From Oscillospiraceae bacterium (GTDB taxonomy: Bacteria > Bacillota > Clostridia > Oscillospirales > Ruminococcaceae), in contig JAAWBP010000081.1 in the NCBI GenBank assembly GCA_022792755.1, positions 1-18,626 on the forward strand: a DNA stretch of 18,626 nucleotides, given 5' to 3'. The notes below the pieces were generated by a model that was given only the letters and a program-made list of their open reading frames with translations, did no database searches and was not told the DNA's origin. A program made the position numbers and the translations under genes. Shown piece by piece: positions 13,977-18,626 of this stretch. How positions within the stretch are numbered: position 1 is the stretch's first letter; each line of letters starts with the position of its first letter.

Positions 13977-13982
13977 ATTATA
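13977..13982 (-). promoter_or_regulatory. -10-like TATAAT upstream of the SMP-30 unit
   Basis: A perfect TATAAT on the minus strand lies 28 bases before the small ORF start. No good -35 box stands at 16-18 bases; TTGGCA lies 22 bases away, too far. Just upstream, GGCAG and CTGCC form a 5-bp hairpin after the yczE-like stop. Confidence 0.3.
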
Positions 13983-14012
13983 TTTCATCGGCAGAGTGAA
14001 ATACTGCCAATT

Positions 14013-14693
14013 TTATATGGTTTCGGGAAGATCGGGACGGCGGAGGACGCTTCCAACGATCCGGCGCGTCAGCTTGAGATGGAATGGGGAAAAGAATTGA
14101 GTGACCGGCCCGGTGAGGAGGGCGCCTGCAATGGTTCCTACACCAATGACGCCGCCCAGCAGAAAGCCTGTGGTCACCAGCATTAAGTCAACTGCGATCC
14201 GGATCCAGCGAAAGGCGATATGAGTTTTGTCGCTGATTACGATAGAGGCAAGATCATTCGGACTGACGCCGACGTCGGCATTTATCACCATCGCCAGTCC
14301 AAAGCCCATGATGATACAGCCGCAGAGCATCACGGCCACACGAACCCAGAAGTTTAGGCTGCCGTTGAGGAAAGGCGAGAGCAGGAAAGAAACCAGGTCG
14401 ATGATCGGTCCGCAGATAAAGATAGCGGCGACCGTGCCGATTTTGATATGCTGTCTGGCGAAGATCAAAATCACCAGCAGATAGGTGAAGTTGATCCCCA
14501 TATGGGCGATTCCGTTCGAGATATGCAGAGTGTCTGCGACTCCCTGCATAAAGACGGCAAACGGATCGGAGCCGGTATCCGACAGGACAAAAATACTCGT
14601 GCCGGCTGCAATCACCGCCATCCCGATCAGAAAAAGAACCAGGCGAGTGACGAGTTCCGGGAGAGAACGCTTGTTGACGGCAGCTTTTTTCAT
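14013..14693 (-). CDS. YczE/YitT-like integral membrane protein
   Basis: This is a 226-residue membrane protein of the YczE/YyaS family, function not established. After a short basic N-terminus there are about five to six hydrophobic segments: roughly 14-36, 52-58 into 67-79, 83-105, 115-136 and 160-193. The family-type motif GTSIFVLSDTGSDPFAVF occurs near 31-48, and a second, related GADVGVSPNDL-like segment occurs near 140-150. That internal repetition is typical of this family. The ATG at 14693 has a perfect TAAGGAGG site six bases upstream, and the TAA of that site is the stop codon of the MATE gene. The two proteins are therefore translated as a pair, though no shared role is known. Confidence 0.8.
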   Translation of the reverse strand: MKKAAVNKRSLPELVTRLVLFLIGMAVIAAGTSIFVLSDTGSDPFAVFMQGVADTLHISNGIAHMGINFTYLLVILIFARQHIKIGTVAAIFICGPIIDLVSFLLSPFLNGSLNFWVRVAVMLCGCIIMGFGLAMVINADVGVSPNDLASIVISDKTHIAFRWIRIAVDLMLVTTGFLLGGVIGVGTIAGALLTGPVTQFFSPFHLKLTRRIVGSVLRRPDLPETI

Positions 14694-14699
14694 GAACTA

Positions 14700-14707
14700 C
14701 CTCCTTA
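14700..14707 (-). promoter_or_regulatory. Perfect ribosome binding site formed by the MATE stop codon
   Basis: TAAGGAGG on the minus strand. Its TAA ends the MATE gene and the whole octamer matches the 16S rRNA tail, six bases before the ATG at 14693. Termination and re-initiation are physically joined here. Confidence 0.8.
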
Positions 14708-16072
14708 TACGGCATCGGAACTCTCTGATGCCTTCGAAGCTGTAGAAACCGCTTTTTCCCACCGGCGGCTTTTCCAAAGCCCGGTGGCGACCAGGCCGCG
14801 GAGGACGTCGTCCATCGCCATGCCGATCCAGAGCCCGACGATTCCCATCCCGCAGACGGTGGAAAACACAAATCCCAGCCCACAGTTGACCAGCCAGATC
14901 GAGCTGGTGGCGACGATCATCGGCCAAAAGACGTAACCCGCAGCCCGCAGGCCGTAGTTGAAGGAGTGATTGAACGACCGCCCGATGTTGACGGCGATGC
15001 AAAGGGCGAACAGGGGTGCGGAAATGGAGATGATCTCCTCGCTGGAGGTAAACAGCCCCATGATCGGGCGGTGAAGGAGAAAGATCAGGGTTGAAATTGC
15101 AGCGTTGCAGAGAAAGATCGCACGCCACTTTCGTTTGATGTACCGGTAAGCTTCGTCAAACTTTCCAGCGCCCATCATCTGCCCGGAAATCACCTGTGCC
15201 GCCTGCCCGATCGACATGCCGATGACGTAGGCATAATAGTCCACGGTGTTGACATAAACCTTAGCAGAGAGGGCAGCGGCGCCGAAAGCGGTCAGGAACC
15301 CGGTCGTGACCACCTGTGAAAGCATATACGAAATCCCTTCCGCCCCGGACATAAACCCGATGCGGATGATTTTACCGAGCGTCCGGGGGCGGATCCTCCA
15401 AAGGTTGGAGAGATGGTAATGGCTGAACTTCTCCCGGATGAGGAGAAGGACGAGCAGAACGACGCCGAGCGTTTCGCTGATGAAGCGGATCACCCCGACC
15501 CCGTCGGTTCCGTGGAGCGGGAAAGGGAAGGGCTGAAAGATGACGAAGTAGTTGCCCAGCACGTTGACGACGTTGATGATCATGACGACCGCCATTGGGA
15601 TTTTTGCGTTTCCATAGCACCGGAACAGGATCGAAATGATGCTGGAGACCGCAATCATAACCGACGCACCGCCGACCCACTGTAAATATACGATCGCTTC
15701 ACCAATGAGCCCCGGTTCCAGCCCCATCAGCGCTAAGACCGGGCCGGCTGCAAAAATGAGGAAGATGCTGACAGCTCCTCCCAAAAGAACGCTGATCCCC
15801 ACGGAGTTCATACTGACCAGCCCGGCATCTTCCCGCCTTTGTGCGCCCAGGCTCTGGTTGATCACGATCGCCGCCCCCGACGAAATCATCGTAAAGGTAA
15901 TCAGGACGACGTTCATGATTTGGTTCGCCACCCCTACGGCGGCAACTGCGTTGTCGGAGTAATTTCCCAGCATAAAGACGTTGACTGTCCCTAAGAAGTT
16001 GCGGAGCACCTGCTCGATCAGGATCGGGAGAGCCAGCGAAAAAAGGGTGATTTGCTTTTCGGTTTTCTGCAT
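14705..16072 (-). CDS. MATE-family multidrug/Na+(H+) efflux transporter
   Basis: This is a 455-residue polytopic inner-membrane exporter with the size and twelve-segment layout of the MATE family. The N-terminal lobe opens with FSLALPILIEQVLRNFLGTVNVFMLGNYSD, a typical MATE start (helices 1-2). Next comes AVAAVGVANQIMNV, then INQSLGAQRREDAG in the loop after helix 2-3. The second lobe repeats the pattern with GIGFMSGAEGISYMLSQ-like sequence and SGQMMGAGKFDEAY. The substrate is unknown; family members export cationic drugs, metabolites or peptides. Its own promoter lies at 16162-16190, and it probably continues into the YczE-like gene 11 bases downstream. The ATG at 16072 has an AAAGG site about 10 bases upstream. 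Confidence 0.92.
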   Translation of the reverse strand: MQKTEKQITLFSLALPILIEQVLRNFLGTVNVFMLGNYSDNAVAAVGVANQIMNVVLITFTMISSGAAIVINQSLGAQRREDAGLVSMNSVGISVLLGGAVSIFLIFAAGPVLALMGLEPGLIGEAIVYLQWVGGASVMIAVSSIISILFRCYGNAKIPMAVVMIINVVNVLGNYFVIFQPFPFPLHGTDGVGVIRFISETLGVVLLVLLLIREKFSHYHLSNLWRIRPRTLGKIIRIGFMSGAEGISYMLSQVVTTGFLTAFGAAALSAKVYVNTVDYYAYVIGMSIGQAAQVISGQMMGAGKFDEAYRYIKRKWRAIFLCNAAISTLIFLLHRPIMGLFTSSEEIISISAPLFALCIAVNIGRSFNHSFNYGLRAAGYVFWPMIVATSSIWLVNCGLGFVFSTVCGMGIVGLWIGMAMDDVLRGLVATGLWKSRRWEKAVSTASKASESSDAV

Positions 16073-16161
16073 GATGTAACAGCCTTTCTAAAATGAAGAA
16101 GAGGGATGGTAGTTGAATTTTTATCCATCGAAAACATTTATAGTAAATCAATATCTTTATT

Positions 16162-16190
16162 ATTATAGAGTGTCGGAAAATAGAAGTCAA
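16162..16190 (-). promoter_or_regulatory. Sigma-A promoter of the MATE/YczE-like unit
   Basis: On the minus strand: TTGACT (16185-16190), a 17-base spacer, and a perfect TATAAT (16162-16167). The start would be near 16155, leaving a leader of about 83 bases. Confidence 0.75.
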
Positions 16191-16348
16191 TCACCTAGCA
16201 GGAAGATAGGGAGTGAAAATCGAGCAGAATGTGAAAGATTACAGTCCTGAGGCGCTTGGCACAGATCGAACCTTCGTCTGTCGCTCGCTTCGTCCTGCAA
16301 AACATAAATCGGCAAAATCGGCGCATTCTATATACCGGGTGAATAGGA

Positions 16349-16738
16349 ATGCGAAGATGGAAGGAATATTCGATCGTCTGTGCGATAGGATCTCTCGGCT
16401 ACGGCTTTTTGGAGATATTGTGGCGTGGATTTACTCATTGGTCTATGCTGATCGCCGGCGGCGTCAGCCTGCTCTGGCTTTATATCTTAAACGTCAAGAA
16501 ATTTTCCATGAAGCTCTGGAAAAAATGTATCTGCGGCATGGGGATCATTACGGCGGTTGAGCTTGTGACCGGGCTTTTGGTCAACCGCGTTTTTAATCTG
16601 AAGGTCTGGGATTATTCCAAAAAACGGGGGAATTTCTTGGGACAGGTCTGCCTGCAATATTGTTTTTTATGGTTTCTGCTCTGTGTTCCGGTGTTTTTTC
16701 TGTGTAAACGTTTAAAAAAACGACTGTTCCGCCTATAA
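16349..16738 (+). CDS. Small membrane protein, CmpB-like (putative ABC-transporter type IV family)
   Basis: This is a 129-residue protein with about four hydrophobic segments (roughly 7-25, 32-47, 60-79, 102-119) and a basic C-terminal tail. It resembles the PF06541 (CmpB) family of clostridial membrane proteins: an early YGFLEILWRG segment, then ELVTGLLVNRVFNLKVWDYS (about 72-90), and GQVCLQY (98-104). The family has no proven function despite its ABC-transporter name, and this member is shorter than most. The ATG at 16349 is the plausible start, with GGGTGAATAGGA before it, a weak site. Nothing upstream is clearly a promoter, although TATATA occurs about 20 bases before the ATG. The 276 bases between this gene and the MATE start otherwise hold only the MATE promoter. 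Confidence 0.55.
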   Translation: MRRWKEYSIVCAIGSLGYGFLEILWRGFTHWSMLIAGGVSLLWLYILNVKKFSMKLWKKCICGMGIITAVELVTGLLVNRVFNLKVWDYSKKRGNFLGQVCLQYCFLWFLLCVPVFFLCKRLKKRLFRL

Positions 16739-16856
16739 TATCGTTGGAGGCAAAACCGTTCCAGAGCGTCAGAAAAAGGCGTGCCGGCCGGGAGTCAGCC
16801 GGTCTGCGATCAAACGGGAAAGGTATTTGTCTTGTCCTGAAAAATTTTGTCTGCCC

Positions 16857-16885
16857 TTGTCAACCGGGGACAATTACAGTATAAT
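16857..16885 (+). promoter_or_regulatory. Sigma-A promoter of the SGNH hydrolase unit
   Basis: TTGTCA (16857-16862), a 17-base spacer, and a perfect TATAAT (16880-16885). Transcription would begin near 16892, giving a leader of about 27 bases with GTGGGGGA as the ribosome site. Confidence 0.75.
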
Positions 16886-16918
16886 AATGATTCAGGAGAT
16901 ATTGTGGGGGATAGTTGC

Positions 16919-17884
16919 ATGGCGTATCGAAAAAAGGCTTATGTTTTGGGGAAAAAGAAACCCAAAGGCCATAGAAAGGTTTTTGTTCTTTCTATGCTTG
17001 TAGTTGCATGTATTTTGGTTGGCGTGGCTACAGTGGCGGCGCTGGCCGATGGGCAAGACAGCGGAAGCATCGTTGAGGAGTCGTCTTTGACACCCGAGGG
17101 CATCATGGAGGACTGGCAGAGCCAGCAGGCTTCCTCTTCGGCACAGTCTAAGGTGGAATCCTCCTCGTCGTCGGGATCGGAGGATCGGTTGTCTCCTTCC
17201 TTGCCGGAATCTGACGCGGATAACCAGTACCAGCCGACGAGTGGGAATCCCCCGGCGGAAGTAGGGGCAGAGGCAACTCACGACCAGCCGGTGCCGGAAT
17301 CGGCTGCGGCAGACCGCTCTTATTTTGACGACGCTTTGTTTATCGGCGATTCCCGGTCGGAGGGCTTCAAGCTCTACAGCGAGCTCGACAACGCGACCTA
17401 TTATGTTTATAAAGGTCTTTCGGTCGAAACAGTCAACAGTAAGGCTGTGATTAACGCGCCAGACGGAACACGGCAGACGGTGATGAACGCCTTAAAGCAG
17501 AAGCAGTTCGGCAAGGTTTACATCATGCTCGGGATCAATGAATTGGGCTGGTCCAGTACGGATATCTTCATCCAGAAGTACGCCGCATTGGTGGAGGCAG
17601 TGAAACAGTATAATCCCAACGCGGTCGTCTATGTCCAGTCGATCCTCCCAGTCTCAAAAAAGAAGGCGGGAGACCCGGTTTATAACAACGAGAACGTCAA
17701 CCGTTTCAACAGCTTGATCCAGGAGATGGTCAAGCAGCAGGGCGTGTATTATGTCAATCCGGCGGAGGCTGTCATGGTTGACGGGATGTTGGCCGACGAG
17801 GCCAGCGCTGACGGAGTACATTTAAATAAAAAATACTGCTTGATTTGGCGGGATTACCTTGCCACGCATACCGTCAAACAGTAA
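16919..17884 (+). CDS. Membrane-anchored SGNH/GDSL hydrolase
   Basis: This is a 321-residue surface enzyme. A very basic cytoplasmic start (residues 4-20) leads into one membrane helix (about 21-43), then a low-complexity, Ser- and acid-rich linker (about 48-133) that would span the wall, and a C-terminal SGNH hydrolase domain (about 134-321). The catalytic blocks are visible: FIGDSRSEGF with nucleophile S145, GINELGW with N207 (block III), and ADGVHLN with D298 and H301 (block V). Such enzymes usually remove or transfer acetyl groups on cell-wall or surface polysaccharide; the substrate here is unknown. The ATG at 16919 follows GGGGGA. An in-frame extension to 16847 would span the promoter and is rejected. 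The next gene follows after 20 bases in the same transcript. Confidence 0.88.
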   Translation: MAYRKKAYVLGKKKPKGHRKVFVLSMLVVACILVGVATVAALADGQDSGSIVEESSLTPEGIMEDWQSQQASSSAQSKVESSSSSGSEDRLSPSLPESDADNQYQPTSGNPPAEVGAEATHDQPVPESAAADRSYFDDALFIGDSRSEGFKLYSELDNATYYVYKGLSVETVNSKAVINAPDGTRQTVMNALKQKQFGKVYIMLGINELGWSSTDIFIQKYAALVEAVKQYNPNAVVYVQSILPVSKKKAGDPVYNNENVNRFNSLIQEMVKQQGVYYVNPAEAVMVDGMLADEASADGVHLNKKYCLIWRDYLATHTVKQ

Positions 17885-17904
17885 AAGACAGAAGGAGAAG
17901 ATGT

Positions 17905-18369
17905 ATGAAAAAAATTGCAGTTGCGTTGATTTCGGTGGTTTTTCTTTGCCTCATGGGCGGATGTGACGGCGCTCCGGCTGAAAATGTGGACATTGACAAG
18001 GCGGTGAACGACCTCAGGGAGCAGATTGCGTACCAGGACGAGCTGAGCCAGCTGACCGACAAAATGTTTGACAGCGTCTATCAGATCGACCGCTCGCTTG
18101 TGAAGAAGGCGGTGGCCTACACCAGCTCAGGCGCTACGGCGGAGGAGATCGTCGCCATTGAAATGAACAGCGCCGAAGATGTCAAGACGGCTGAAACAGC
18201 GCTCAAAGACCGGCTGCAATACCAGAAGGACGGCTATTCCGATTACGGCCCGGAAGAGGTGCCGAAGATCGACAACGCGGTCATCAAGAGCAGCGGGTGC
18301 TACATTTTTATGAGCGTTTCGAACGACCACGGAAAAGCAGCGGAGATTATCGGCTCCTATTTGGGCTGA
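17905..18369 (+). CDS. DUF4358-family lipoprotein
   Basis: This is a 154-residue secreted lipoprotein. A short signal peptide (KK at 2-3, hydrophobic 4-19) ends in the lipobox LMGGC with lipidated C20. The mature part shows the DUF4358 layout: an acidic helical start (DIDKAVNDLREQI), LTDKMFDSVYQID, YTSSGATAEEIVAIEMNSAEDV, ALKDRLQYQKDGYSDYGPEEVPKIDNAVIKSSGCYIFMSVS. No function is proven for this domain. In clostridia it often accompanies SGNH hydrolases and membrane acyltransferases of surface polymers, as here with the hydrolase directly upstream. I infer a role in the same surface process. The ATG at 17905 has AGGAG seven to eight bases upstream. A strong terminator follows. Confidence 0.85.
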   Translation: MKKIAVALISVVFLCLMGGCDGAPAENVDIDKAVNDLREQIAYQDELSQLTDKMFDSVYQIDRSLVKKAVAYTSSGATAEEIVAIEMNSAEDVKTAETALKDRLQYQKDGYSDYGPEEVPKIDNAVIKSSGCYIFMSVSNDHGKAAEIIGSYLG

Positions 18370-18380
18370 GATCGTGTGTG

Positions 18381-18418
18381 AAAAAAGAGATTCCTTCTTT
18401 TGAAGGAATCTCTTTTTT
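18381..18418 (+). terminator. Strong intrinsic terminator after the SGNH/DUF4358 unit
   Basis: A perfect 17-bp stem, AAAAAAGAGATTCCTTC (18381-18397) with its complement (18402-18418), has a TTTT loop. The T-run forms the 3' arm, so it can work in both directions. Confidence 0.93.
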
Positions 18419-18492
18419 GTTAGGAAATAAGGTTCTTTCACGGTTGAAATAAAAGATGACTCTAATGATTGGTTTTGAAAATTGTTTTTTAT

Positions 18493-18521
18493 TTGAATTT
18501 TTAAATGATCTGTGTTACCCT
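18493..18521 (+). promoter_or_regulatory. Possible promoter of the structured RNA
   Basis: TTGAAT (18493-18498), a 17-base spacer, and TACCCT (18516-18521). The -10 box is weak (3 of 6), but the predicted start falls at about 18528, almost exactly where the closing stem of the RNA begins. The surrounding 18420-18525 is AT-rich and has no gene. Confidence 0.3.
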
Positions 18522-18528
18522 CAATTAA

Positions 18529-18626
18529 CAAGGGCAGACATGGTTTTTCAGAGGCGGGAAGCGCCCCTGACTGTGTTATCCTCCTTGCTTTACGAAAGTA
18601 AAGCTGCGTCGTCTGCCTTGTCAGGA
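18529..18626 (+). ncRNA. Putative structured RNA or leader element, cut by the window edge
   Basis: Three stems nest in about 92 bases. The closing stem pairs CAAGGGCAGAC (18529-18539) with GTCTGCCTTG (18611-18620), 10 bp with one bulged G. Inside it, a stem at 18548-18570 pairs TCAG with CTGA and GGCG with CGCC around a GGAAG loop, with one A-C mismatch. A further 7-bp stem, GCTTTAC (18587-18593) with GTAAAGC (18598-18604), has a GAAA tetraloop. The last bases, GTCAGG (18620-18625), can also pair with CCTGAC (18566-18571), a possible alternative fold or pseudoknot. The multi-branched form with a GNRA loop looks like a riboswitch-type leader or small RNA. I compared it from memory with common classes (cobalamin, TPP, SAM, c-di-GMP, lysine, M-box, T-box, RNase P, tmRNA, SRP, 6S) and none fits. 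Confidence 0.5.

Noticed and set aside
16240..16285. A tRNA-like T-arm (GGTTCGATC on the minus strand).
   Set aside because: The flanking bases do not form the T stem, and no acceptor or anticodon stem can be drawn.
16213..16560. A plus-strand open frame starting at a GTG (KIEQNVKDYS...).
   Set aside because: It overlaps the membrane-protein gene in another frame for over 200 bases, has a low-complexity basic composition and no family resemblance.
1..18626. Mobile elements, CRISPR arrays, toxin-antitoxin pairs or phage defence genes.
   Set aside because: No transposase, integrase, regular spacer-repeat pattern or defence-domain protein is visible; all long genes have ordinary housekeeping or transport families.

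Overview
The window looks like chromosomal DNA of a strictly anaerobic, fairly GC-rich Firmicute, probably a clostridium of the Oscillospirales/Ruminococcaceae kind. The reasons are strong AGGAGG-type ribosome binding sites, near-consensus sigma-A promoters, frequent TTG starts, a superoxide reductase of the anaerobe type, and a clostridial-style hem operon. The genus cannot be fixed from the sequence alone. I see no prophage, transposase, CRISPR array, tRNA or rRNA.

Layout. (1) 1-3303, minus strand: a peptide/nickel-class ABC importer (two permeases, then a lipoprotein binding protein cut by the left edge), read from a strong promoter at 3262-3291. (2) 3303-4768, minus: superoxide reductase followed by L-lactate dehydrogenase, probably one transcript. 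(3) 4999-12060, plus: one long, tightly overlapping operon, hemA - precorrin-2 dehydrogenase - hemC - cobA/hemD fusion - hemB - hemL - ybaK, closed by a strong bidirectional terminator. (4) 12111-12673, minus: an Rrf2-family regulator with three cysteines placed like an Fe-S switch, with an imperfect palindrome over its own promoter. (5) 12674-12999: a gene-free stretch with a tandem 10-bp-period repeat and a duplicated terminator. (6) 13000-16190, minus: a MATE transporter, a YczE-like membrane protein and an SMP-30/gluconolactonase-like enzyme. (7) 16349-18420, plus: a small membrane protein, then a surface SGNH hydrolase paired with a DUF4358 lipoprotein and a strong terminator. (8) 18529-18626: a sequence that folds into a multi-branched RNA and is cut by the right edge.

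How the genes work together. The hem operon encodes every step from glutamyl-tRNA to uroporphyrinogen III, then methylation to precorrin-2 and oxidation towards sirohydrochlorin. No protohaem-branch gene (hemE and later) is present. The operon is therefore built for sirohaem and/or corrinoids rather than haem, as expected in an anaerobe. A metal importer next door would fit this economy, but the substrate of the ABC system is not shown by the sequence. Almost all hem genes overlap by 4-7 bases. The one break, between hemC and cobA/hemD, holds a terminator-like hairpin that may set the ratio of early to late enzymes.

No clearly new multi-gene system is visible. The best candidates for something undescribed are the structured RNA at the right edge, the hemC-cobA attenuator-like hairpin, the inverted repeat around the ABC-importer promoter, and a 16-codon open frame joined to the SMP-30 gene.
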